A DNA stretch of 64,000 nucleotides from Opitutaceae bacterium EW11. GTDB taxonomy: Bacteria; Verrucomicrobiota; Verrucomicrobiia; Opitutales; Opitutaceae. The notes under the pieces are model-generated. The model did no database searches. It was not told the origin of the DNA and was given only the letters and a program-made list of their open reading frames with translations. The position numbers were made by a program, and so were the translations under genes. Shown here piece after piece: positions 52,315-61,703 of this stretch (position 1 is its first letter; each line of letters opens with the position of its first letter). Location: positions 105,749 through 169,748 of the forward strand of contig QAYY01000020.1 of NCBI GenBank assembly GCA_003054665.1. Direction: 5' to 3'.

Positions 52315-53343
52315 TCAGAACTGGATCATCGTGTGGATCGATTCGCCCGAACGCATCGTCGCAATCGCTTCATTCACCTGCGCCAGCGAACAGCGGTGGG
52401 AAATCATCGCCTGCGGATTGAACCGCCCCGCGCGGATCAGCCGGAGGTAACGGGGGATATCCACATGAGGGATACTTGAGCCGCCTTCCGAGCCGGTGAG
52501 CACCTTGCCGTAGTGAAGCGGCAGGGTGTTGAAGCAGAAATGCTGGTCGTGCTTCATCACGCCGACGAGCAAGAGGCGGCCTTTCGGGCTGGTGATTTTC
52601 CAGGCCTGTTCGATCACCGCGGGATTGCCCGTCACGTCGAACACCGCGTCCGCCGGACCGCCGAGGAGCTTCGTGACGGCCTCGACCAGCGACTCGTTGC
52701 GGGTGTTGACGAGGTGCGTCGCGCCAAATTCCCGCGCCTTCGCGAGCTTGTGATCCTGGATGTCAGCGGCGATCACCGGACAAGCACCCGCGAGTGAGGC
52801 TCCGAGCACCGCACCCAGCCCGATGCCGCCAACGCCGATGACGACCACGGATTCCCCGATGCGGACCTCCGCGTCGCGGGTCACGGCTCCGAAGCCGGTG
52901 GTCAACGTATCCGCGAGCAAAGCCGCGGTCTCAAAGTCGACGTCGTCGGGAATCCGTGTCAGCCGGTTTTCGGATACAACGGTGTAGGTCTGAAAGGTGG
53001 TAATGTTGCCGGCGTTGATCACGCGGTTGTCGATCCGGTACTGCGCCGGGCGGGCCTGGATTCCGGCGCCTGGGCGCCAGTGGAGCACGACATGGTCGCC
53101 GGGTTTGACGTGCGACACCTCGGAACCGACCTCCATCACAATGCCACCGGCTTCATGCCCGAGCAGGTGCGGCAGGTATTTGTCAGGGCCTTTCACGCCC
53201 TCGATTTCGCCGAGCTGCGAGCCGCAGATGCGGCTGGCCTTCACCTGCACCAAAACCTGCCCGTAACCGAGGGCGGGGATCTCGACTTCGTCGATGTCGA
53301 GCGGCTTGCGCTGCTCCACAAGAATTGCGGCGGGGGTTTTCAT
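52315..53343 (-). CDS. Zinc-type (medium-chain) alcohol dehydrogenase
   Basis: This 342-residue MDR protein begins MKTPAAILVEQRKPLDIDEV. The catalytic domain has ASRICGSQLGEIEGVKG, with the first zinc-ligand Cys (about 40), and HLLGHEAGGIVMEVG with the His-Glu pair (about 60). The cofactor fold has VVVIGVGGIGLGAVLGASLA (about 165). The structural-zinc cysteine cluster is absent: the usual C-x2-C-x2-C stretch is replaced by HWRPGAGIQARPAQYRIDNR. It overlaps the upstream methyltransferase by 4 bases. Substrate unknown; a sugar or acyloin is possible. Confidence 0.88.
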   Translation of the reverse strand: MKTPAAILVEQRKPLDIDEVEIPALGYGQVLVQVKASRICGSQLGEIEGVKGPDKYLPHLLGHEAGGIVMEVGSEVSHVKPGDHVVLHWRPGAGIQARPAQYRIDNRVINAGNITTFQTYTVVSENRLTRIPDDVDFETAALLADTLTTGFGAVTRDAEVRIGESVVVIGVGGIGLGAVLGASLAGACPVIAADIQDHKLAKAREFGATHLVNTRNESLVEAVTKLLGGPADAVFDVTGNPAVIEQAWKITSPKGRLLLVGVMKHDQHFCFNTLPLHYGKVLTGSEGGSSIPHVDIPRYLRLIRAGRFNPQAMISHRCSLAQVNEAIATMRSGESIHTMIQF

Positions 53344-53990
53344 GGGATGAACCACCAGTAGTCGCCGCTGTAGCCGACGTCGGCGAAGAGCTTCACCCAG
53401 TCGTCCACACTCATGTACGTCTCGGCCGTGAGAATCCAATCGAGCAGCTTCTGGTGCTCCTCCTCGGTGTGCCACGCGTCGATCGTGACGTACTTGTGCG
53501 CCCGGCTCACACGCTCCATTTCCCGCAGGGCGTTTTTGCAGCGCTCCAGCGGGAGATTGTGGATGCTATTAATCGAAATGACCAGGTCGTAAGATTTGTC
53601 CGGATACGGCAGCTTCTCCGCAGAGCCAATGTCGATCAGGGAGCCCATGCCGCCGTGGGCGTTTTCCTTGGCGTACGACGACACGTCGATGCCGCGTACG
53701 GTGGCGCCCGGCAGCACCTGCAGGAAGTCGTACATCAGAAATCCCTTCGCGGCACCGACATCGAGGATGCGGGCATTCGGCGGGAGCTGGTAATACTCGA
53801 CGATGCGGCGCGCCACCGGAAGCCAGCGGCCGTCGTAACGATAACCGCCGTAACCGTGGCGTCGCTCGCCGTCGAAGAAATCGCGGCCGAATTGCTTGGC
53901 CAATGCGCGGTCCGCCTCGGTTTTTTGCGCGGCTCGAGCCTTCGGATCGCGTTTTACCTGCGGGAGTCGGTCGAGGAGGTTGATCTCCAT
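53340..53990 (-). CDS. Class I SAM-dependent methyltransferase
   Basis: This 216-residue protein has motif I in ARILDVGAAKGFLMYDFLQV (about residues 77-96), an acidic residue in VRGIDVSSYA and motif IV-like YDLVISINSIHNLPL. It resembles methyltransferases found in surface glycan clusters. The ATG at 53990 starts MEINLLDRLPQVKRDP; the open frame reaches 54197 but then overlaps the E1 beta gene. It is coupled to the dehydrogenase downstream by ATGA and lies 19 bases after the E1 beta stop. Confidence 0.85.
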   Translation of the reverse strand: MEINLLDRLPQVKRDPKARAAQKTEADRALAKQFGRDFFDGERRHGYGGYRYDGRWLPVARRIVEYYQLPPNARILDVGAAKGFLMYDFLQVLPGATVRGIDVSSYAKENAHGGMGSLIDIGSAEKLPYPDKSYDLVISINSIHNLPLERCKNALREMERVSRAHKYVTIDAWHTEEEHQKLLDWILTAETYMSVDDWVKLFADVGYSGDYWWFIP

Positions 53991-54009
53991 AACGAGGGTA
54001 GGTTGAAAC

Positions 54010-55065
<1,056 letters not shown>

Positions 55066-55066
55066 G

Positions 55067-56059
55067 TTAGGCGTAAAGGTGATCCATTAGGCCGGCCGCG
55101 TCGGGGAAGGGAGCCTGCTTGGCAGCAGAAAACGCCCCGTTGATCTCAGCGGACGTGCGCCGTTTGAAATCAACCAGCGCCGCCTCATCAAAACATCCCT
55201 CCGCACGGAGCCGTCGCTCCAGGGCCTCGACCGGGTCCCGCTCGCGCCAAGTGAGGTACTCCGCCTCGGTGCGATACCCGATGTGGTTGTCGAACGCGGG
55301 TCCACAGTGTTCCCGCCAACGGTAGGTCATGAATTCGAGAAAAACGGGCCCGCTTCCGGAGCGCGCCTGGCGGACCGCGTCGCACATGAGCGAATACACG
55401 GCGACGGCGTCATTGCCGTCGGCCTGCTCCGCCCGGATCCCATGGCCAGCGGCGGTTTTGTAGACGGCCTGCCCGGCGGGCTGCCGCACACTCAGTGGCG
55501 AGTAGACGGAATAGAGATTGTTTTCGCAGAGGAAGATCACCGGCAGCTGGTGCAACGCAGCGAAGTTCACACTTTCGTGGAAGACGCCTTCCTCGGTCGC
55601 AGCCTCGCCCAAAAACGCCACCGTGACGCGATCGCGCTTCAACTGCTTGTCGGCGAACGAGAGGCCCACGGCGATCGGAATGGTGCTTCCGACAATCGGG
55701 ACAGCGCCGACAAATCCTGCCTTGAGGTCCACCAGGTGCATGGAGCCGCCGCGCCCGCGGCAGCAGCCGGTTTCCTTGCCGTAGATCTCCGCGATCATGG
55801 CGTTGAGATCGCCGCCCTTGGCCAGGTAGTGGGCATGCGAGCGGTGCCCGCTCATCACCTGATCGTCCGGGCGCAGCGCCGCGCCGACTCCGGCGGCGAC
55901 GCCTTCCTGGCCGATCGAGAGGTGCACCGGGCAGCGCATCTGCTGCTCGGCGTAGCCCGTCGCGATCGCCTCCTCCACCAACCGAATACGCACCATCGAC
56001 TCGAGGAGTCGCTGGCCGATCTGGCTTGGGAAAGTGGACGTTTCTGGCGAAGCGGTCAT
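55067..56059 (-). CDS. ThDP-dependent 2-oxoacid dehydrogenase E1 alpha subunit
   Basis: This 330-residue cofactor-binding subunit has VHLSIGQEGVAAGVGAAL (about residue 46), SGHRSHAHYLAKGGDLNAMI, RGRGGSMHL with the following GFVGAVPIVGSTIPIAVGLS, and the ThDP motif VAFLGEAATEEGVFHESVN ending near NN (LCENNLYSVYSP). In that motif Glu-Ala replaces the common GDGA (GDG-to-GEA), which is notable because the Asp normally binds Mg2+. It lies between the epimerase (4 bases) and E1 beta (1 base), clearly one operon. Confidence 0.9.
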   Translation of the reverse strand: MTASPETSTFPSQIGQRLLESMVRIRLVEEAIATGYAEQQMRCPVHLSIGQEGVAAGVGAALRPDDQVMSGHRSHAHYLAKGGDLNAMIAEIYGKETGCCRGRGGSMHLVDLKAGFVGAVPIVGSTIPIAVGLSFADKQLKRDRVTVAFLGEAATEEGVFHESVNFAALHQLPVIFLCENNLYSVYSPLSVRQPAGQAVYKTAAGHGIRAEQADGNDAVAVYSLMCDAVRQARSGSGPVFLEFMTYRWREHCGPAFDNHIGYRTEAEYLTWRERDPVEALERRLRAEGCFDEAALVDFKRRTSAEINGAFSAAKQAPFPDAAGLMDHLYA

Positions 56060-56063
56060 GCGC

Positions 56064-57008
56064 TCAGGCGGCGATCGAGAGCCGCTTCATCGTCTTGATG
56101 TTGTAGCAGGACTCGTCGTCTTGGATCCGGCCATCGCGGAAAGCGGCGATCACTTCGACGATCGCGTCCTCCACCGTGTGCTTGGGCTGGAATCCCGTCG
56201 CCAGGAGCTTTTTAGAGGAAAGTCGGTAGGAGCGAGGATCGTTCGAGGGCGTGACGACAATCTCGGCCGGCACATGGCGCGTTACGCGCTGGGCGATCTC
56301 CAGAATCGAGATGTTCTCGAAACCCGCGTTGAATATCCCGGGCAGACGCAGGCCCTTGTCGAGGAAATGGTGATACACCCGGATCATGTCCTGCAGGTGA
56401 ATGTTGGGCCGGGTCTGGTCGCCGCCAAAGACGGTGATCTTTTTGTTCTTCGCCGCCTGGATCGTCAGCATGTTCACCGAAAGATCGAGGCGCTGACGCG
56501 GGGAATATCCGCAGACCGTGGCAGGCCGGATGATGTTGACCACGATGCGGTCACCGTAGCTCAGGAGCACGCGCTCGCTGATCATCTTCGTCTTGTTGTA
56601 GTCGGAAATCGGGACGAGCGAGAGCTCTTCCGTGACTTCCGGCTCCTCTTTCACGCCATAAACGCTGCCGGAGCTGGCGAAGATGAATTGCTTCACGTGG
56701 TGAGCGATCGCGCGCTCGACGAGCAGCATCGTCGCGAGGGCGTTCACCTCCCAGTTCAGCTTGGAATTCAACTCCGCGCAGGGATCGTTCGCGACATTGG
56801 CTAGGTGCATCACCACGTCAACGCCCTGCATCGGAATTCGATCTGCGTTGCGAATGTCCTCGCGAATCACGGTCAGGTTGGGATGCGACTGCAGGTGATT
56901 GCCGAACCACTGGAGGTCGACGACGGTGACGCGATGGCCTTGCGCGAGCAGGCTCTGGGTGAGCGGCGTGCCGACATAACCGCAGCCGCCGGTGAGAAGA
57001 ATATTCAT
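56064..57008 (-). CDS. NAD-dependent epimerase/dehydratase
   Basis: This 314-residue extended SDR of nucleotide-sugar metabolism has the cofactor motif MNILLTGGCGYVGTPLTQSL. HLANVANDPCAELN follows, then IFASSGSVYGVKEEPEVTEE with the catalytic Ser, and YNKTKMISERVLL with the Tyr-x-x-x-Lys. The PATVCGYSPRQRLDL substrate segment follows. It could epimerise or dehydrate a nucleotide-activated sugar, perhaps a heptose, given the neighbouring GmhA-like and HldE-like genes. The start ATG (57008) lies 49 bases after the stop of the cytidylyltransferase-kinase gene. Confidence 0.9.
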   Translation of the reverse strand: MNILLTGGCGYVGTPLTQSLLAQGHRVTVVDLQWFGNHLQSHPNLTVIREDIRNADRIPMQGVDVVMHLANVANDPCAELNSKLNWEVNALATMLLVERAIAHHVKQFIFASSGSVYGVKEEPEVTEELSLVPISDYNKTKMISERVLLSYGDRIVVNIIRPATVCGYSPRQRLDLSVNMLTIQAAKNKKITVFGGDQTRPNIHLQDMIRVYHHFLDKGLRLPGIFNAGFENISILEIAQRVTRHVPAEIVVTPSNDPRSYRLSSKKLLATGFQPKHTVEDAIVEVIAAFRDGRIQDDESCYNIKTMKRLSIAA

Positions 57009-57057
57009 GATGAATAGGGAAGGGGTTGGTGGATACGCGGAGTCGATTCCCTCGGCT

Positions 57058-58596
57058 CTAGAACGCCAGCATCGCCATGCCGGCTTTGAGGAGCTTCGAT
57101 TTCCGGATCGGCTCGGAATTGCCGACAATCTTGACCGCCTGCGCTCCGGCGAGCTGGCCCATGAAGGTCGCGACCTTGAGCGGAAGCCCGCTGGCGGCAG
57201 CGAGCGACGCTGCGGCGCAGAACGCGTCACCTGCGCCGAGGGTATCAACCACGCTTCGCTCAAACGGCGCGCACTTGCAGATGTCCTTTCGGCCGTTCCG
57301 GCCCAGCGTTTCGGTCGCACCGCGGGTCAGCCAAGCGTAGCGGCTTCCCAGTTCGGTCGCGAGGTTCGTCAGCTCCCGACCGTAATCGATCTCGCGCCTC
57401 CCGACCGCGAGATTCATCTCGGTCTGATCGAGGGTGAACGCGTCCGCGCGTTGGTAGCGCCGGGTCAGTATATTGAACCCGTGATTGTTGCTGTTGGTCT
57501 GGCAGTTCACCGCGAGGAACTTCGCGCGCTGCTGGACATAGACGCGAACCATGTCCTCCAGCATGCCGTGGCCAAAATCCATCACGAGCACCAGGTCGTA
57601 GTCCTCGATCTGGTCGGCAATCCGCTCGAGCACCTGGAACTGAAGCTCTTCCTTGGTGGATCCCTTGTTGATGTAGTTGACGGAAAAAAGCTTTGAGAGC
57701 TCCTTCCCCTCGACCCGCGGTTCGACGAAGCGCTGCTTCACCACAGTCGTGAAATCCTTAGAGCGAATGAGGTCGTACTCTGCCGGCTTGCCGAATTGCG
57801 CGAGGGCGTCTTCCAGCCAGGGCTCCTCGCCCACGAGGCTTACAAGCCGGACATGGGGCGTGAACTCCCGGACATGCCGCAGGACTGCGAGTGCGCCACC
57901 GGCCTGCATCTCCTCTGAAACGTAGCGCCCGGAAAGTATCCGGTTTTTGGAGGTGAGGCCCTGCACCTCAAGCACAGTGTATTTGTCGAAGATGATGTCG
58001 CCGACGATCAGGACCCGTAGCTTTCTGAAATCCTCAACCATCCCGCGGAACTTGTCAGGCGAACAATCGCGGGCGACATCCTGGCAAAACGCCTTCACTT
58101 CCGCTGGGTACGGATCGAACTGCTGATTGAGGAGCTTGGTGGAACTGAAAACGATCGAACCGACATAGCGGATCTGACCACCAACCCGTTTCACCGCTTC
58201 GATGTCGCCGTGGATGTTTCCCGTGACGTCATTCTCGGAGTTTTCGTACTCGCGGCCCTTGCAGTAAACGTGGGCACGGACGCACTCGATCGCCTGCACC
58301 GCGTCGGCAAACGGGATGATCACGACGTAGTCGACACAGGCGAGCGCCGCCAGCCAGCGGGCCCGCAGCGCATCGTTGAAATACGGACGGCCCGGCCCCT
58401 TGTTGACGAATCTCTCGGCGGTAACCGTCACGATCAGAAGGTCACCCAGCGCCTTCGCCTCTTCGAAGTGCACAATGTGACCCGGGTGGATCATGTCAAA
58501 GGTACCATGGCAATGGACCAGGGTTTTCCCTTCGGCGCGCAACTCGGCGAACCTCTTCGCAGCCGTTTCGTAGGGGATGATTTTCGTGTGCGCCAC
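57058..58596 (-). CDS. Cytidylyltransferase-PfkB kinase fusion (HldE-like, domain order reversed)
   Basis: This 512-residue bifunctional enzyme has a nucleotidyltransferase domain at residues 1-160 (HCHGTFDMIHPGHIVHFEEA, the GTFD-x-x-H-x-GH motif). A PfkB/ribokinase-type kinase follows at about 190-505 (VLIVGDIIFDKYTVLEV, MQAGGALAVLRHV, DTLGAGDAFCAAASLAA with the catalytic Asp). In E. coli HldE the kinase comes first and the transferase second. With the GmhA-like gene upstream, it most likely phosphorylates and nucleotidylates a heptose phosphate. The GTG start has a perfect AGGAGG four bases upstream, the clearest ribosome binding site in the cluster. Confidence 0.9.
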   Translation of the reverse strand: MAHTKIIPYETAAKRFAELRAEGKTLVHCHGTFDMIHPGHIVHFEEAKALGDLLIVTVTAERFVNKGPGRPYFNDALRARWLAALACVDYVVIIPFADAVQAIECVRAHVYCKGREYENSENDVTGNIHGDIEAVKRVGGQIRYVGSIVFSSTKLLNQQFDPYPAEVKAFCQDVARDCSPDKFRGMVEDFRKLRVLIVGDIIFDKYTVLEVQGLTSKNRILSGRYVSEEMQAGGALAVLRHVREFTPHVRLVSLVGEEPWLEDALAQFGKPAEYDLIRSKDFTTVVKQRFVEPRVEGKELSKLFSVNYINKGSTKEELQFQVLERIADQIEDYDLVLVMDFGHGMLEDMVRVYVQQRAKFLAVNCQTNSNNHGFNILTRRYQRADAFTLDQTEMNLAVGRREIDYGRELTNLATELGSRYAWLTRGATETLGRNGRKDICKCAPFERSVVDTLGAGDAFCAAASLAAASGLPLKVATFMGQLAGAQAVKIVGNSEPIRKSKLLKAGMAMLAF

Positions 58597-58621
58597 GGCG
58601 CCTCCTTATTCAGATCCGCCG

Positions 58622-59620
58622 CTAAGGCTTGTGAATGTAGTCGAACGGCTGACGGCTGATTTCGTCGAAGCGCTCGTTGAGCCACGTGATCGTTTCATGC
58701 AGGCCGTTCTCCAAGGACACCGTGTCCGCCCAGCCAAGAGTTTTCCGCGCTTTCGCGCTGTCGAGGAGGTACGCGGCATCCTTGCCAGGCCGATCCTCCG
58801 TCACCTCCACGACCGTGCTGAAGTCCGCACCCATCATACGGCAAATCGTTTCGACGAGTTGCCGAATGGATACGAACTGCGGGGTCGAAAGGTGATACGT
58901 TTCCCCGGCCGGAGCCTTCTGGGCGATCGCGAGCGTGGCGGACGCAACGTCGCGGATGTGGATGAAGGACCTGACCGAATGACCGCCACCGTGCAGGCTC
59001 AGCTTGCGGCCGAGTTTGATGAAAAGAACGGTGCGCGGAATGATCCGGTAAAGCTGCTGGCCGGGGCCATAAACGTTGGCCGAGCGGGTCCATGCCACCG
59101 GGAAGTTGTACTGCTGAAAGAAAGTCCTGAGGTGCAGGTCGCAGGCGGCGCGGGACGCGGCGTACGGAGTACTCGGATTGAACGGCGCACTCTCGTCGAT
59201 AAGTCCGCTCGTGCTGCCATAGACTTCCGGCGTGCTGACGTGCACGTATTTTTCCAGTCGGTCGAGGAGCCGGAGCCGATTGTGGAAGAGAACATTTCCG
59301 ACGACGTTGGTCTGGTACCAGTGCTCGGGATGGAGCCAGCTCTGGGCGACCATGCCCTGGGCGGCGAAATTCACGACCCACGGCGCACCGAATTCCTTCA
59401 AGGCCGTCATCAACGTATCCAGATCCTGGTTCAGGTCCGCCTTGACGAAACGGAAACGGCGCTGTTGGTCCGGGGTAAGCCAGCGGTACGGCAGGAAACA
59501 GGCCGCCGGCTCAGCCGAGCGGCTGGCGCCGAGCACCTCGAGCCCCTGCTCGAGGCAGTACCGGGCAAAACTCGCGCCGGAAAAGGAGTTGCTCCCAATG
59601 ATAGCGATTTTTCCAGTCAT
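58622..59620 (-). CDS. NAD-dependent epimerase/dehydratase (RmlB/GMD-like) with altered catalytic residues
   Basis: This 332-residue extended SDR resembles nucleotide-sugar 4,6-dehydratases. The cofactor loop is IAIIGSNSFSGASFARYCLE, the segment VNFAAQGMVAQSWLHPEHWY is typical, and the active-site segment is VHVSTPEVYGSTSG. Two substitutions stand out. The catalytic Tyr-x-x-x-Lys is YAASR, with Arg for Lys. STDEVYG of dehydratases is STPEVYG, lacking the catalytic Asp. It may be an epimerase, or a dehydratase with changed chemistry. It lies between the GmhA-like and cytidylyltransferase-kinase genes (16 and 25 bases). Confidence 0.85.
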   Translation of the reverse strand: MTGKIAIIGSNSFSGASFARYCLEQGLEVLGASRSAEPAACFLPYRWLTPDQQRRFRFVKADLNQDLDTLMTALKEFGAPWVVNFAAQGMVAQSWLHPEHWYQTNVVGNVLFHNRLRLLDRLEKYVHVSTPEVYGSTSGLIDESAPFNPSTPYAASRAACDLHLRTFFQQYNFPVAWTRSANVYGPGQQLYRIIPRTVLFIKLGRKLSLHGGGHSVRSFIHIRDVASATLAIAQKAPAGETYHLSTPQFVSIRQLVETICRMMGADFSTVVEVTEDRPGKDAAYLLDSAKARKTLGWADTVSLENGLHETITWLNERFDEISRQPFDYIHKP

Positions 59621-59636
59621 GCCGTGTAGGAGGAAC

Positions 59637-60290
59637 TCAACGACGGTGCTGCGAAAGCCACTGCATGATCATGTGTCCAACCATGATCTGCAGATCCTCC
59701 GACACCTGCATGTCGTAAACCGGGAAGTAGATCGGGTGATCGGCCAGCGGCAGGCTCGCGCCACCAGAAAAGCCCAGGACGGCAAACGAGGTCATGCCGA
59801 TCTCGCGAGCGCGCTTCAGGGCTTTGACGATATTGGGCGAGTTGCCGCTGCCGGAGAACACCAACAAAATATCGCCGGGCTGCGCCAGGGCCGTGAGTTG
59901 CTGGGCAAAGACGTCCTCGTAGCCGACGTCGTTGGCCAAGCAAGTCATGACTGCGGCGTTGGCCGGAAGCGCGGTGACGCGCAGGCCTTTGCCCACCGGT
60001 TTGTCGATCCCGTAGAGAAGGTCGTTCGCCAGGTGGATGGCGTTAGCGGCGCTGCCACCGTTGCCACAGAGAAAAACCTGCCGATTGTCCGTCCAGCAAT
60101 CGCGCAACGCCTTCACCAAAACGTTAAAGCTCGTCCAATCATGCGTATCGAGCGCGTGGTTCAGCGTCCGGCGGTAGGCGGTTACAAACTCGGGCGGCTG
60201 CGAGGAGCGCGTGCCCACCGGCTTGACCGGAAAGGGGCTCTTCACAGGGGTCTTGGGGTGACGGGTCTTGGGCAGAAGGAGCTCTTTCAT
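59637..60290 (-). CDS. SIS-domain phosphoheptose isomerase-like protein (GmhA-like)
   Basis: This 217-residue sugar isomerase has a basic, proline-rich N-terminal tail (1-33) and then a SIS domain with FLCGNGGSAANAIHLANDLL (about residues 73-92) and LVFSGSGNSPNIVKALKRAR. GmhA converts sedoheptulose 7-phosphate to a heptose 7-phosphate, the first committed step of ADP- or GDP-heptose synthesis. It is the first gene of the minus-strand glycan operon. The promoter should lie in 60291-60580, shared with a divergent gene. A different sugar phosphate substrate cannot be excluded. Confidence 0.88.
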   Translation of the reverse strand: MKELLLPKTRHPKTPVKSPFPVKPVGTRSSQPPEFVTAYRRTLNHALDTHDWTSFNVLVKALRDCWTDNRQVFLCGNGGSAANAIHLANDLLYGIDKPVGKGLRVTALPANAAVMTCLANDVGYEDVFAQQLTALAQPGDILLVFSGSGNSPNIVKALKRAREIGMTSFAVLGFSGGASLPLADHPIYFPVYDMQVSEDLQIMVGHMIMQWLSQHRR

Positions 60291-60580
60291 CTGTGGGGCA
60301 ATTAAGGGCTGGAGGGCACCGATGTTTGCCTAACACCAACCACTGCGCTGGCGCAGTCGCTGGAAATGCACTGCGGCACGGTGGGTCCTTGATGCGGAGC
60401 GGCGACGTGATGTGTTGTGGCGAACATCTACCGTGGCATCGGCACACGCTCACCAGGGGTTTAGCCCTATTTACAAAACGCCCGGTTGGTGGGCAATTCT
60501 CAATCCAAGCGGCGGATGCGGACTCAAGCCGAACCGCTGATGGACGATTGCTTCCTCCCGTGCCCCACCCGCTTCCAGGC

Positions 60581-61660
60581 GTGCATCCCTCCACCTCGGC
60601 TCCGACGCGCACGCTGCGTTTGGTGCACTTCAGCCCCTGGGCAGATGCCCTACAGGACAGCCAAGCCTACCTCGAGGGCTTGCCCAAGAAAGACCTCCGA
60701 CCCTTTGTGGCGAACGCTGCCGACGCGGACCTGCTTCGTGCCGCGCGCCTCGACTGCGACTGGTATGGCGAAAGCACGCGTGCCTTTGCGGCGATGCAGT
60801 CCCCCTCGCTGGTGTTTCTTTCGGCGTTCGTGACCGGCGCGCCCGGACTCGCTCAGCTCGCGGAGCAACCAGCGACCGCGGGCGAAGAACGATGGCTCGT
60901 CTTCGACGGGCAGACACCGCAGCGGCTCGCCCCTATCGCAGCGCGGCTCCTTCCTGTGCTGAAGCGGAACCAGATCCGCATCGCGTGGTACGCCTTTGAT
61001 GAAGCAAGTCGGACAGCTACGGTGTTCCGGACGTTTGCGCCATATCTGGACGTGCTCGTCCACGATGAAGCGCCGCTGGACCCGGCCGGACAAGCTGCAC
61101 TTTCACCGCGCTGCGTCGTCCGGCACCGGAGCTGGGTAGCCAACGTGATCCCGTTCTCGAGCCCGTTCAATGAGGCTCCGGAAGAGAGGATTCTGTTTCT
61201 TGGCTCGAAGCTGGGCCTCACCGACCATCGAAAGCGGCAGATCGCGTTTCTCCAGGACACGTTTAGGGACCGGTTCGTTGCCATCCATGATCACTCCGTC
61301 GCAGTCGCCGATCGGGCACAGCTAAACCGGTTCAAAGTTGGCGTTTGTCCCGAAGGTCGGAAATTCGGCACCCCCGCCATGAGTCAGTCTCACACGGACC
61401 GGCCGTTTTGGTCGGGTTGCCTCGGTTTGGTGCCGGTATCCGAAAACTCACGTGCCGGGAATCGGCTCGACGCGCTCGCCGCCGAGAAGCTGATCCTGCG
61501 CTACGAACACGCGGATTTGAAGAGCCTCCGCGAAGCGTGCGAACACGCGCTCGCCGCGGCGAATGAGGAGCGTCGCCGACTCTACGAGCATTTCAATCGC
61601 CACGAAACCGTCGGTGCTGTTCTGGCTGAAGCACTATGCGCTGCACGGGCAGAAGCATAG
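60581..61660 (+). CDS. Glycosyltransferase-like protein of unknown family
   Basis: This protein of about 359 residues has a start that is uncertain: GTG codons at 60581 and 60560 fit, and the frame is open from 60293 without a good ribosome binding site. The likely N-terminus is LRLVHFSPWADALQDSQAYL. Later segments are RNQIRIAWYAFDEAS, YLDVLVHDEAPLDPAG and PEERILFLGSKLGLTDHRKR. RFKVGVCPEGRKFGTPAMSQ and FWSGCLGLVPVSENSRAGNR resemble the end of exostosin- or CgeB-type transferases, where a mature allele reads out a shared glycan donor site. I cannot name the family. It is divergent from the GmhA-like gene and convergent with the third GT41 gene. Confidence 0.6.
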   Translation: MHPSTSAPTRTLRLVHFSPWADALQDSQAYLEGLPKKDLRPFVANAADADLLRAARLDCDWYGESTRAFAAMQSPSLVFLSAFVTGAPGLAQLAEQPATAGEERWLVFDGQTPQRLAPIAARLLPVLKRNQIRIAWYAFDEASRTATVFRTFAPYLDVLVHDEAPLDPAGQAALSPRCVVRHRSWVANVIPFSSPFNEAPEERILFLGSKLGLTDHRKRQIAFLQDTFRDRFVAIHDHSVAVADRAQLNRFKVGVCPEGRKFGTPAMSQSHTDRPFWSGCLGLVPVSENSRAGNRLDALAAEKLILRYEHADLKSLREACEHALAAANEERRRLYEHFNRHETVGAVLAEALCAARAEA

Positions 61661-61703
61661 CCGAGAAGCGGCGAATATCCATTTTCCGACACCTAGCGGA
61701 GCG

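Noticed and set aside
58622..59620. Confident rmlB or gmd assignment
   Set aside because: Catalytic Asp and Lys are both substituted, so a specific dehydratase name is not supported.
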